A program made the position numbers and the translations under genes. A DNA stretch of 64,000 nucleotides from Bryobacterales bacterium (lineage in GTDB: Bacteria; Acidobacteriota; Terriglobia; Bryobacterales; Bryobacteraceae). Of this stretch, positions 50,425 through 59,200 are shown piece after piece; the stretch's first letter is position 1; each line of letters starts with the position of its first letter. The notes under the pieces were generated by a model. That model was not told where the DNA came from. It was given only the letters and a program-made list of their open reading frames with translations, and ran no database searches. Location of the stretch: positions 310,001 through 374,000 of the forward strand of contig JADJWL010000002.1 of the NCBI GenBank assembly GCA_016716385.1, read 5' to 3'.

Positions 50425-50450
50425 GGGTGGGCCGGTACTGTGGCCCACCC
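50425..50450. repeat. Hairpin between csp and infA
   Basis: Perfect 9-bp arms GGGTGGGCC and GGCCCACCC with an 8-base loop. No T-run follows, so it may be a processing or stability element at the cold-shock mRNA 3' end rather than an intrinsic terminator. Confidence 0.5.
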
Positions 50451-50484
50451 TGGCCCTCCGACGAATGCCAACCGTGGAGATTGA

Positions 50485-50706
50485 ATGAGTAAGGAAGACA
50501 ATATTGAAGTAACGGGAGTGGTGCTGGAGAAGTTCCCCAGCGGCCTGTTCAGCGTTCAACTGGATGGCGAACGCGTAGTTTTGGCTCACCTCGCGGGACG
50601 ACTGCGCCGGAACCGCATCCGCGTCCTGGCTGGCGACAAGGTCACAATGGAACTGTCGCCGTACGACCTGACGAAAGGCCGCATTACGTTCCGCCACCGT
50701 TCCTGA
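50485..50706 (+). CDS. infA: Translation initiation factor IF-1
   Basis: A 73-residue S1-type OB-fold protein that matches IF-1 in length and sequence: EVTGVVLEKFPSGLFSVQLDG, VLAHLAGRLRRNRIRVLAGDKV, MELSPYDLTKGRITFRHR. IF-1 binds the 30S A site during initiation. GGAG lies 5 bases before the start. It is outside any ribosomal protein operon, so it may be a second copy. Confidence 0.93.
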   Translation: MSKEDNIEVTGVVLEKFPSGLFSVQLDGERVVLAHLAGRLRRNRIRVLAGDKVTMELSPYDLTKGRITFRHRS

Positions 50707-50742
50707 GTTCCCGCGGGTTATCCGCCCTTCGATCCGACTGTC

Positions 50743-51864
50743 ATGACCCGAGTTCTTTTCGTCTTCGGGACCCGTCCGGAAGCGATCAAGCTGTGCCCGG
50801 TCCTGCTCCACCTGCGGAAACATCCGGAGGAATTCGAAGCGCGCGTCTGCGTGACCGCGCAGCATCGGGCCATGCTCGACCAGGTTCTGGCGGCGTTCCG
50901 CGTCGAGCCGGACCATGACCTGGACTTGATGCAACCGGGACAGACGCTGTTTCAGAGCACCTCCCGGATGCTCGCCGCCCTCGATCCGGTGCTGGCCGAG
51001 GAGCGTCCCGATCTTGTGCTGGTGCAGGGCGATACCACGACAACGCTGTGCGGCGCGCTTGCCGCGTTTTACGCGCACGTCCCTGTGGGCCATGTCGAGG
51101 CTGGACTGCGCACCTGGGATATGGCGCAGCCCTTTCCCGAAGAGATGAACCGGGTACTTGCCGGGCGGCTGGCGGCGCTGCACTTCGCCCCCACCGAGGG
51201 CTCCCGCCAGAACTTGCTCCGGGAAGGAGTGCCGGCGGACTCGATCACGGTGACGGGCAATTCCGGCATCGATGCTGTGCTCTACGTGCGCGACGGGCTG
51301 GAATCCGGGCGGCTGCCGTCGGCGCCGCTGGCCGGGCTGGACCCGGACCGCAAGCTGATCGTGGTGACCGCGCACCGCCGCGAAAGCTTTGGGGACGGGT
51401 TCGAGCGGATCTGCCGCGCGCTGGGACGCCTGGCTGAGCGCGACGACGTCCAGATCGTCTATCCGGTGCATCGCAATCCGCGCGTGATGGAGCCCGTTAA
51501 CCGGCACCTGGCAAGCCATCCGAACGTGCTGCTCGCCGAACCGATGGACTACGTCCCGTTCGTCGACCTGATGCGGCGGGCGTACCTGCTGTTGACAGAC
51601 TCGGGAGGGATTCAGGAGGAGGGTCCGTCGCTCGGCAAGCCGATCCTGGTGATGCGCGACAAGACCGAGCGCCCCGAGGCAGTGGCTGCCGGCACGGTGC
51701 GGCTGGTCGGCACGGACGAAGACTGCATCGCAGGAGAAGCCTCGCGCCTGCTGGACAGCCGTGACGCCTATGAATCGATGGCCCGGCGGCACAACCCGTA
51801 CGGCGACGGCCGCGCCTCCGAGCGGATCGCCGGTGCGATTGCGGCGTGGGCTGGGAGGAGTTAG
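50743..51864 (+). CDS. wecB: UDP-N-acetylglucosamine 2-epimerase (non-hydrolysing)
   Basis: A 373-residue WecB/MnaA-type enzyme: VFGTRPEAIKLCPV at the start, VCVTAQHRAMLDQVL, LVQGDTTTTLCGALAAFYA, HVEAGLRTWDMAQPFPEE, TAHRRESFG, and TDSGGIQEEGPSLGKPIL near residue 285 are all family consensus. It interconverts UDP-GlcNAc and UDP-ManNAc for surface polysaccharide synthesis. It is followed without spacer by the SirB1-like gene. Exosortase systems are usually linked to exopolysaccharide genes, but this one lies 19 kb away. Confidence 0.96.
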   Translation: MTRVLFVFGTRPEAIKLCPVLLHLRKHPEEFEARVCVTAQHRAMLDQVLAAFRVEPDHDLDLMQPGQTLFQSTSRMLAALDPVLAEERPDLVLVQGDTTTTLCGALAAFYAHVPVGHVEAGLRTWDMAQPFPEEMNRVLAGRLAALHFAPTEGSRQNLLREGVPADSITVTGNSGIDAVLYVRDGLESGRLPSAPLAGLDPDRKLIVVTAHRRESFGDGFERICRALGRLAERDDVQIVYPVHRNPRVMEPVNRHLASHPNVLLAEPMDYVPFVDLMRRAYLLLTDSGGIQEEGPSLGKPILVMRDKTERPEAVAAGTVRLVGTDEDCIAGEASRLLDSRDAYESMARRHNPYGDGRASERIAGAIAAWAGRS

Positions 51865-52680
51865 ATGCGGCCTCTGGCGGAGCTGCTGGCGGGAAGAACC
51901 GTACTCACGCTGGACCGCGCCGCTCTGCTGGTCGCAACGCTCGAGCATCCCGGCCTCGATCCCGAGCCCTGGGTGCAACTGCTGGATTCTCACGCCGCCG
52001 AACTGGGCGGCCGGATTCAGGCAGCGGACGGCGAAGCCTTCATTCAGGCTGCCAACGACTACCTGTTCACCGAGCTTGGATTCCGGGGCAACGCGGGAAA
52101 CTACTACGACCCGTCGAATAGCTGCCTGAATGAAGTCCTGGTGCGGCGCACCGGGATCCCGATCACGCTGGCCGTGATCTATCTCGAGATCGGACGCCGC
52201 CTGGGATTTCCCCTGGCAGGCGCGGGACTGCCGGGACACTTCCTCGTCCGGTATGACGGTGGTCCGGAGCCGGTGTTCCTCGATCCATTCCACGGCGGGC
52301 GGCAGTTGGATGCCGAGGGTTGCTTTGCCCTGGCCGCTTCTGTCACCGGAATCGAGGTGCCGCGCGACCCCGCATTGCTCGCTCCCGTCAGCACCATCCA
52401 CATCGCCGCCCGGATGCTCAACAATCTGCGCGGGGTCTACATCGCGCGGGCTGCGTACCGGAAAGCGCTCCCGATTCTCGACACCCTGATCGAGGCGTTT
52501 CCCGCGGCGACCGATGAGTACCGCCATCGCGGGACTCTCCTGATGCGTCTCCAGCGGATGGCCGAGGCAAGACGCGATTTCGAGCGCTACCTGGACTTGG
52601 CTACTTCCGGCGAGGATGAACGAGCCACTGTGGAGAAGCAACTGGCCGAGGTGAACCGCTGGCTGGCGCGCCTCAACTGA
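51865..52680 (+). CDS. SirB1-like transglutaminase-fold protein with TPR
   Basis: A 271-residue protein. Its core (residues about 55-175) is the Transglut_core2 domain of the SirB1 family: YDPSNSCLNEVLVRRTGIPITLAVIYLEIGRRLGFPLAGAGLPGHFLVRY, with Cys, His and Asp (HFLVRYDGGPEPVFLDPFHGG) available as a triad. A TPR-like helical tail follows (RNYRKALPIL-type repeats: RAAYRKALPILDTLIEAFP). Its function is unknown; in other bacteria it lies beside prmC/prfA. The gene starts directly after the wecB stop. Confidence 0.88.
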   Translation: MRPLAELLAGRTVLTLDRAALLVATLEHPGLDPEPWVQLLDSHAAELGGRIQAADGEAFIQAANDYLFTELGFRGNAGNYYDPSNSCLNEVLVRRTGIPITLAVIYLEIGRRLGFPLAGAGLPGHFLVRYDGGPEPVFLDPFHGGRQLDAEGCFALAASVTGIEVPRDPALLAPVSTIHIAARMLNNLRGVYIARAAYRKALPILDTLIEAFPAATDEYRHRGTLLMRLQRMAEARRDFERYLDLATSGEDERATVEKQLAEVNRWLARLN

Positions 52681-52719
52681 GCGGGTGTTAGGCTATTATG
52701 GTGCCCGCTGCCCGTTCCT

Positions 52720-54126
52720 ATGCTCCTGTCAATTCTGATTCCGGTCTATAACGAAGAAGAGTTCGTGACGGCGCTGCTCGATCGGGTGGTCAACGCTCCG
52801 CTTCCCGAAGGAATGGACCGGGAACTGGTGGTGGTCGACGACTCCTCCCGGGACCGCTCGGTGGAGATGATCGAGGAGTTTCAGCGCCGGCACCCCAACC
52901 TGATCCGCCTCTTCCGGCAGACACCGAACCAGGGAAAGGGAGCGGCCCTGCGGCGCGCGATCCAGGAGGCGCAGGGCGATTTCGCGATCGTCCAGGACGC
53001 CGATCTGGAATACGACCCGCGCGAATACCCACGGTTGCTGGCGCCGCTTGTCGACGGCCGCGCCGATGCCGTCTACGGTTCCCGGTTTGTCGTAGCCGGG
53101 GAGAGGAGGGTCCTGTACTTCTGGCATGCCCTCGCCAATCACATCCTGACCACGATGTGCAACCTGGTGTCGGATCTCAACCTGACCGACATGGAGACGT
53201 GCTACAAGGCGTTCCGGATGCCGCTGCTCAAGAGCATCCCGCTGCGCAGCAACCGCTTCGGGTTCGAGCCGGAAATCACGATTAAGCTGTCCAAACGCCA
53301 GGCGCGGATCTACGAGACACCGATCAGCTACCACGGACGGACGTACGAAGAGGGAAAGAAGATCGGGCTGAAGGACGCGTTTGACGCGCTCTACGTGATT
53401 ACCCGCTTCGCCCTTTCCAATGACATTTATTCCGACGAAGGCCAGGAAATTCTCCATTGCTTCTCGGGAGCGCCGCGGTTCAACACGTGGCTTGCCGATA
53501 CCGTCCGGCCCTATCTCGGCAACTCTGTGCTCGAGGTGGGCGCCGGAATCGGCAACCTGACGCGGCTTCTGGTGAAGGGCCGGAAGCGGTATGTCGCATC
53601 GGACTTGGACGACCAGCACCTCGGCCGGCTCCAGGTGCGTCTGCACCAGCGTCCGAACCTCGCGGTCCACGTGATCGATGCGGAGAAGGCCGCACACTTC
53701 GAACCCTTCCGGGGACAGATGGATACGGTTGTGTGCCTCAACGTGGTCGAGCACCTGGCCGATGATCTTGGGGCGCTGCGGAATTTCCATTCTGCATTGG
53801 CGCCGGGCGGACGGGCGGTCATCCTGGTTCCCGAGGGTCCGTCGCTATTCGGCACGCTCGACGAGGCGCTCGGCCATCACCGCCGTTACACCGAAGCCCA
53901 ATTCCGCCAGCGCATGCAGGAAGCCGGATTCGAAATCGAGCGGGTGCTCCATTTCAACCGCGTCTCGCGTCCGGGCTGGTACTTCAATGCCAGGGTCCTG
54001 AAGCGGCGCGTCATCAGCCCGTTCCAACTGGCGCTGATCAACCGGACAGTGGGCATTTGGCGGAAGGTGGATCACCTCTTCCCGTGGAAGCCGACATCCC
54101 TGATCGCCATCGGCCGGAAATCCTGA
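52720..54126 (+). CDS. Fusion of GT2 glycosyltransferase and SAM-dependent methyltransferase
   Basis: A 468-residue bifunctional protein. Residues 1-240 are a family 2 glycosyltransferase of the dolichyl-phosphate mannose synthase type (LSILIPVYNEEEFV, VVDDSSRDRSVEM, GKGAALRRAI, QDADLEYDPREY). Residues about 255-468 are a class I methyltransferase (SVLEVGAGIGNLTRLL motif I, ASDLDD, VVCLNVVEHLADD, ALAPGGRAVILVPEGPSLFG). No membrane anchor is evident. It could make and methylate a polyprenyl-linked sugar in envelope biogenesis. It lies 1 base before lpxB. Confidence 0.88.
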   Translation: MLLSILIPVYNEEEFVTALLDRVVNAPLPEGMDRELVVVDDSSRDRSVEMIEEFQRRHPNLIRLFRQTPNQGKGAALRRAIQEAQGDFAIVQDADLEYDPREYPRLLAPLVDGRADAVYGSRFVVAGERRVLYFWHALANHILTTMCNLVSDLNLTDMETCYKAFRMPLLKSIPLRSNRFGFEPEITIKLSKRQARIYETPISYHGRTYEEGKKIGLKDAFDALYVITRFALSNDIYSDEGQEILHCFSGAPRFNTWLADTVRPYLGNSVLEVGAGIGNLTRLLVKGRKRYVASDLDDQHLGRLQVRLHQRPNLAVHVIDAEKAAHFEPFRGQMDTVVCLNVVEHLADDLGALRNFHSALAPGGRAVILVPEGPSLFGTLDEALGHHRRYTEAQFRQRMQEAGFEIERVLHFNRVSRPGWYFNARVLKRRVISPFQLALINRTVGIWRKVDHLFPWKPTSLIAIGRKS

Positions 54127-54127
54127 C

Positions 54128-55270
54128 GTGCGCGTCCTCGTCTCGGCGGGCGAAGCCTCGGGCGACCGCTACGCCGCCCAACTGGTCGAAGCGTTACGCC
54201 GGCGTTGGCCCGAGGCGGAGTTCTACGGCTGCACGGGTCCCCGAATGCGCGAGGCCGGTGTGCGGACAGTGGTTGACACTGCGAGCCTGGCGGTTGTCGG
54301 GCTGGTCGAAGTGGTGGCGCATATCCCACGTATTTACAGAGAGTTCCGCAAGATCGTCCGGACAGTTCGGGAGCAGAGGCCGGATTTCGCAATCCTCACC
54401 GACTCCCCGGACTTTCACCTGCGTCTGGCGACGAAGTTGAAGCGGCTCGGCATCCCGGTGTTCTACCTGGTGGCGCCGCAGGTCTGGGCGTGGCGCAGGG
54501 GCCGGGTGAAAACGATGCGCCGCGTGCTGGATCACGTTTTCTGCATCTTCCCGTTCGAGGAGGAGTTCTTCCGCATCCACGGGGTTCCTGCCACCTACAT
54601 CGGTCATCCGCTGGCGGCCGTCACGCGGCCGGCCCTGACGAAAGAGGCCTTCTTCCGGAAACACCGCCTACCTGAAGGGCGTCCCCTGGTGACCCTGCTG
54701 CCCGGCAGCCGCCGCGGCGAGGCGGCCCGGCACCTGCCTCCTCTGCTCGACGCCGTGGACCGCCTGTACCGGGAACGGGCCCTGTCCTTCATCCTGCCGG
54801 CTTCGACAACGACGGGCGCCGCGTTTTTTCGGGAACGAATTGCCGCCGCGCCCATCCAAGTGATTGAAGGGGAGACGGCGGACGCCATCGCGCACGCCGG
54901 CGTCGCTCTGGCCGCTTCCGGGACTGTGACAATCGAAGCGGCCCTGCTTGGCACGCCGATGGTGACGTTTTACCGGGTGACCGCCCTCAGTTGGACCCTG
55001 GGCAAGCTGCTGGTCGATATCCCCTTCTATTGCATGGTAAATCTGGTGGCAGGAACGAAAGTGGTGCCTGAGCTCATGCAGAGCGAAATGACGGGAGAGC
55101 GCCTGGCCGGCGAAGTCGCCCGCCTGCTGGACGACGCCGCGGCGCGGTCTGCGATGCGCGCCGGCCTGGCGGAGGTGGCGCAGCGGCTGACCGTCGACGG
55201 CGACCCAATCGAGCACGCTGCCGCCTGGATTGAAGACAGGAGAAGGGAGTTCGCCAATCATGTTTCGTAA
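54128..55270 (+). CDS. lpxB: Lipid-A-disaccharide synthase
   Basis: A 380-residue GT19 enzyme. The family motifs SAGEASGDRYAAQLVEALRRRWP, YGCTGPRMREAGV, TDSPDFHLRLA, YLVAPQVWAWRRGRVKTM, FEEEFFRIHGVPATYIGHPL and LLPGSRRGEAARHLPPLLDA are nearly complete. It joins UDP-diacyl-GlcN and lipid X at the inner membrane to make the lipid A disaccharide, implying that this organism builds LPS. It overlaps the next gene by 11 bases. Confidence 0.97.
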   Translation: MRVLVSAGEASGDRYAAQLVEALRRRWPEAEFYGCTGPRMREAGVRTVVDTASLAVVGLVEVVAHIPRIYREFRKIVRTVREQRPDFAILTDSPDFHLRLATKLKRLGIPVFYLVAPQVWAWRRGRVKTMRRVLDHVFCIFPFEEEFFRIHGVPATYIGHPLAAVTRPALTKEAFFRKHRLPEGRPLVTLLPGSRRGEAARHLPPLLDAVDRLYRERALSFILPASTTTGAAFFRERIAAAPIQVIEGETADAIAHAGVALAASGTVTIEAALLGTPMVTFYRVTALSWTLGKLLVDIPFYCMVNLVAGTKVVPELMQSEMTGERLAGEVARLLDDAAARSAMRAGLAEVAQRLTVDGDPIEHAAAWIEDRRREFANHVS

Positions 55271-57221
55271 GCTTGGGCTGACCCTGACAGCCGCCCTCGC
55301 AGGCTGCCTGGCGTTCGCGCAGGATACCCCGGGCCGCATCGACGTCGAACACTACACCATCGAAGCCGAGATCAATCCCAATACGCAGACTCTGGCCGCC
55401 CGGGCGGTCGTGCGCTTCCGGGTGCTCGAAGACCGGCTCTCGGCGGCCTCGTTCGAACTGCACAATGCACTCAAAGTCTCGAAGGTGGTCGATGGATCGG
55501 GCGAGCAGATTCCAGCGTCGCGCAGCGAACAGGACTTTTCGATCCGGCTGAATTTCCGGCGTCCGCTGCCGAAGGACGAGATCGTCACGGCGATCTTCAC
55601 ATACGACGGCCGACTCAGCGGCCAGGAGGAATCCCCGGTCTACGGCATCAAGTTCGCAGCGATCCGCCCGGAGCATTCCTTCCTGATGTACCCGGCCCGG
55701 TGGTTCCCCGTCAGCGGTTACACGACGGACCGGTATGCGGCCGAGATGCGGATTGCGGTCCCGGCCGGGAATCGCGTGATCGCGAGCGGCCTCGAGAGCA
55801 AGGACACGAGCGAGGGAAACACTGTCTATAGCTTTGATTTCCAGCGGGAGTCGTTTCCCGGCAGCATCGCCGTGGTGCCGGACGGGCCCGGGACGCCGGT
55901 GAGCGCCGGCGGCGTCACCACGACGTTCTATTTCCGCGGCGACGAGGCGGAGCAGGCGCAGGCGTACGGCGAGACGATCGGCAACATGATCGGATTCTTC
56001 ACCGGCCGCTTCGGACTGGCGCCCTACGCGCGCCTGACCGTGATCCAGACGGAACCCGGCGCACCCAACGGGTACGCGGCGCCTGGCATTCTGTTTCTCA
56101 GCCCGCGCGGCATCGGCCGACAGGTGAACGAACGGCTGCTGGCCAATCACATCTCCCGCCAGTGGTTCGGACTCCTGACCTCGCCGGTGACGAGGAATCA
56201 CCTGTGGTTGACGAATGGCGCGGCTTCCTACGGGGAAGCACTGTGGCTCGAGAACACCGCCGGTCCGGGAGCGCTCGAAGCACGGATGCGCGACGAAAAC
56301 GTCGAAGCTCTGACGATGGACGAGATCCCGCAGAGCCAGGCGTCGCGCCTGGAAGACTACTCGCCTGAACTGAATGCGCTGACGGGCTCCAAAGGCGCAG
56401 CCACGCTCCATATGTTGCGCTTCATTCTGGGCGACGAACCATTCTTCCAGGCCCTACAAGCGTTCACGAAGCAGTACGAGTGGAAGTCCGCCTCAACTGC
56501 CGACTTCCGCAGAATCGCCGAAGAGATCAGCGGCGACAGCCTCGACTACTTCTTCATCCAGTGGGTCGAATCGAGCGGCGCGCCGGAGTTCCGGCTCGAG
56601 TACACAATCTTCCGGACGCAGAAGGGCTTCCGGGTCCAGGGCAAGGTGGCGCAGGATCTCGATACCTTCCGCATGCCGGTCAATCTGAAAATCGAGACCG
56701 AGGGCAACCCGGAGGAGACGCGCATCGAGGTGGTGGGCACTTCCTCGGAGTTCATTGTCGAGACTTTCGGGCGTCCCCGCGACGTCATCCTCGATCCGGA
56801 AAACCGGCTGCTGCGCTACAGCAACGATATGCGGCTGGCCGTGGCGATCCGCCGCGGCGAGCAGTACGCCGAGGTGAGCGAGTTCGCCGAGGCGCTTAAG
56901 GAATACCAGCGGGCGCTCGAAGTCAACCGCAACAGCTCGCTCGCACACTACCGGATCGGCGAGGTTTTCTTCCTCCAGAACAATTATCAGTCCGCTGCCA
57001 ATGAGTTCCGCGAGGCGTTGAACGGCGACCTGCAGCCAGCCTGGACGGAGGTCTGGTCGCACATCAACTTGGGTAAGATCTTCGACATCACGGGCCAGCG
57101 GGAGCGCGCCGTGAACGAGTACCGCCAGGCCGAGCGTACGAAGGATAATACGCAGGGCGCCTTGGAAGAGGCTGCGAAGTACTTGAAGGAGCCCTACCAG
57201 CGCAAGGCGCGGGATTTCTAG
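55260..57221 (+). CDS. M1 aminopeptidase homologue lacking catalytic residues, with TPR tail
   Basis: A 653-residue exported protein (signal MFRKLGLTLTAALAGCLAFAQ). Residues about 25-450 follow the M1 metallopeptidase fold: N-terminal beta domain, then ANHISRQWFGLLTSP and HLWLTNGAASYGEALWLEN. Aligned with HExxH-x18-E, the two zinc His are Asn296 and Arg300, the catalytic Glu is His297, and the third zinc ligand is Asn319. The GAMEN exopeptidase motif is GAPNGYA. The protein cannot bind zinc in the usual way. Residues about 450-560 form a C-terminal M1-like domain, and 570-650 hold TPR repeats (EALKEYQRALEVNRNSS, AANEFREALNGDLQP). A binding or chaperone role is inferred. It overlaps lpxB. Confidence 0.85.
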   Translation: MFRKLGLTLTAALAGCLAFAQDTPGRIDVEHYTIEAEINPNTQTLAARAVVRFRVLEDRLSAASFELHNALKVSKVVDGSGEQIPASRSEQDFSIRLNFRRPLPKDEIVTAIFTYDGRLSGQEESPVYGIKFAAIRPEHSFLMYPARWFPVSGYTTDRYAAEMRIAVPAGNRVIASGLESKDTSEGNTVYSFDFQRESFPGSIAVVPDGPGTPVSAGGVTTTFYFRGDEAEQAQAYGETIGNMIGFFTGRFGLAPYARLTVIQTEPGAPNGYAAPGILFLSPRGIGRQVNERLLANHISRQWFGLLTSPVTRNHLWLTNGAASYGEALWLENTAGPGALEARMRDENVEALTMDEIPQSQASRLEDYSPELNALTGSKGAATLHMLRFILGDEPFFQALQAFTKQYEWKSASTADFRRIAEEISGDSLDYFFIQWVESSGAPEFRLEYTIFRTQKGFRVQGKVAQDLDTFRMPVNLKIETEGNPEETRIEVVGTSSEFIVETFGRPRDVILDPENRLLRYSNDMRLAVAIRRGEQYAEVSEFAEALKEYQRALEVNRNSSLAHYRIGEVFFLQNNYQSAANEFREALNGDLQPAWTEVWSHINLGKIFDITGQRERAVNEYRQAERTKDNTQGALEEAAKYLKEPYQRKARDF

Positions 57222-57229
57222 CAGGCGCG

Positions 57230-59191
57230 ATGACAAGAGTTCTGGCGGCACTGGCGTGTGTCGCGGCCGCGGCCGCGCAACCGCCGGGACCCTGGCCTGT
57301 CGCGGAATCGGGCGTCAATGTGGCGCCGGCAGGAGGCGGTTCGGGACTGGTGATCCACCGGGGGCGGATCGTCGCGTCCTGGGGCGATCCGAAGCAGCGG
57401 TACGACCTCAAGTCCACCACCAAGTCCATCGGGACGGTCGCGCTCGGCCTGGCCTTGGCTGACGGCAAAGCCAGCCTCGAAATGCGGGCCGGCGGCTGTC
57501 TGCCGGAGTTCGGCGTGCCACCCGAAGGCAACCGCGCGACCGACTGGCTCGACCGCGTCACGCTGCGGCACCTCGCCGCGCAAACCGGCGGCTTTGACAA
57601 GAACGGCGGATTCACTCCGCTTCTCTTCGAACCGGGGACCCGGTGGTCCTACAGCGACGGCGGACCGAACTGGCTGGCCGATTGCCTCACGGTACTTTAC
57701 GGACGCGACCTCGAAGACCTGCTGTTTGAGCGGGCGTTCGGTCCGCTCGGCATCACCCGGAACGACCTGCGGTGGCGGCCGCACGCGTACCGGGAGCCGG
57801 CGCTGCGCGGCATCCCCAGACGGGAGTTCGGCTCCGGAGTCCACGCCAACGTGGACGCCATGGCGCGGATCGGGTGGCTCTTCCTGCGCCAGGGACGCAT
57901 CGGCGGAAAGCAGATCCTGCCGGCGGACTTCGTCCAGGACGTGCGCCGCCCCGCGCCGGAGGTCCCGGTCCTGCGTGAGGATCTGTACCCCAAAGCCGCT
58001 GCCCGCTACGGTCTCCTCTGGTGGCACAATGCCGGCGGCGGTCTGCCGGACTTTCCGCGCGACGCATTCTGGTCGTGGGGACTGTATGACAGCCTGATCG
58101 TGGTGGTCCCCAGCATGGAATTGATCGTGGCCCGGGCGGGTCCGGGACTGTCCGAGGCGCGGGATGCCGATTTCGGCCGTCTGGAACCGCTTCTGAATCC
58201 AATCGCCGACATGGTCCGGGGGCCGCTGCGGGGTCTGCGGCCGCCGTACCCGCCCAGCCGGATCGCCGGCGATGTCGGGTGGGCGGACTACCGCACGATT
58301 GTCCGGATGGCCCAGGGCAGCGACAACTGGCCCATGACGTGGGGGGACGATGACGCCCAATACACGGCGTATGGCGATGGCTGGGGATTCGATCCGAAGA
58401 CTCCGGAGAAACTCAGCATCGGCTTCGCGAAGGTCACGGGCCCGCCGGAACAGTTCGAAGGAATCAACATCCGGACGCCGACGGGCGAGCGCAAAGGCGA
58501 CGGGCGGCACGGACCGAAAGCAAGCGGGCTGCTGATGGCCGGCGGCGTCTTGTATCTCTGGACGCGGAATACCGGCAACGCGCAACTGGCATGGTCCGAA
58601 GATCGGGGACGGACCTGGGCATGGGCGGACTGGCGCCTGTCGGTCAGCTTCGGACACCCGGCATTCCTCCAATTTGGGAAAAACTACGCGGGGTCGCGCG
58701 ACGGATTCGTCTACGCCTATTCGCCCGACAGTCCAAGCGCCTACGAAGGCTCCGACCACCTCGTGCTGGCACGGGCCCCGAGTGACCGCATCCGCGAGCA
58801 GGCGGCCTGGCAGTTCTTCTCCGGTCTCGATTCGCGGGGGCGTCCCCGATGGTCGCGGCGCGAGGCGGAGCGCAAGCCCGTCTTCACGCACGCGCCGGGC
58901 CACGTCTACCGGACCCAGGTGAACTATAACGCGGGCCTCGGCCGGTACCTGATGGTGCAGATCATCGCCGGTGAGGAGACCCGGTTCTACGGTGGTTTCG
59001 GGATCTACGAAGCCCCCGAACCTTGGGGACCGTGGAGCACGGTGTACTTCACGGAGCGCTGGGATACGGGCCCCGGTGAGAGCGCCAATCTGCCCGTCCA
59101 GTGGATGAGCGAGGATGGCCTCACGCTGCACATGGTGTTCTCCGGTGACGACGCGTTCTCCGTGAGAAAGCTGGTCCTGCGCCGCCGCTAG
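57230..59191 (+). CDS. Serine hydrolase (beta-lactamase fold) fused to a DUF4185-like domain
   Basis: A 653-residue exported protein. Residues about 20-340 are a class C beta-lactamase/esterase-like domain with the SxxK motif in LKSTTKSIGTVAL and YSDGGPNWLAD at the Tyr motif, then FGSGVHANVDAMARIGWLF and WGLYDSLIVVVP. Residues about 350-653 form a beta-propeller-like DUF4185 domain (SDNWPMTWGDDDAQYTAYGD, GPKASGLLMAGGVLYLW, GFGIYEAPEPWGPWSTVY, VFSGDDAFSVRKLVL). The propeller may bind or cleave a glycan. Joining these two domains in one protein is unusual. Confidence 0.82.
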   Translation: MTRVLAALACVAAAAAQPPGPWPVAESGVNVAPAGGGSGLVIHRGRIVASWGDPKQRYDLKSTTKSIGTVALGLALADGKASLEMRAGGCLPEFGVPPEGNRATDWLDRVTLRHLAAQTGGFDKNGGFTPLLFEPGTRWSYSDGGPNWLADCLTVLYGRDLEDLLFERAFGPLGITRNDLRWRPHAYREPALRGIPRREFGSGVHANVDAMARIGWLFLRQGRIGGKQILPADFVQDVRRPAPEVPVLREDLYPKAAARYGLLWWHNAGGGLPDFPRDAFWSWGLYDSLIVVVPSMELIVARAGPGLSEARDADFGRLEPLLNPIADMVRGPLRGLRPPYPPSRIAGDVGWADYRTIVRMAQGSDNWPMTWGDDDAQYTAYGDGWGFDPKTPEKLSIGFAKVTGPPEQFEGINIRTPTGERKGDGRHGPKASGLLMAGGVLYLWTRNTGNAQLAWSEDRGRTWAWADWRLSVSFGHPAFLQFGKNYAGSRDGFVYAYSPDSPSAYEGSDHLVLARAPSDRIREQAAWQFFSGLDSRGRPRWSRREAERKPVFTHAPGHVYRTQVNYNAGLGRYLMVQIIAGEETRFYGGFGIYEAPEPWGPWSTVYFTERWDTGPGESANLPVQWMSEDGLTLHMVFSGDDAFSVRKLVLRRR

Positions 59192-59200
59192 ACCGCCGGA

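Noticed and set aside
50347..52641. 764-codon open frame on the minus strand
   Set aside because: Shadow of csp, infA, wecB and the SirB1-like gene, all clearly real.
57218..59131. 637-codon open frame on the minus strand
   Set aside because: Shadow of the serine hydrolase fusion; no signal, domain or ribosome site.
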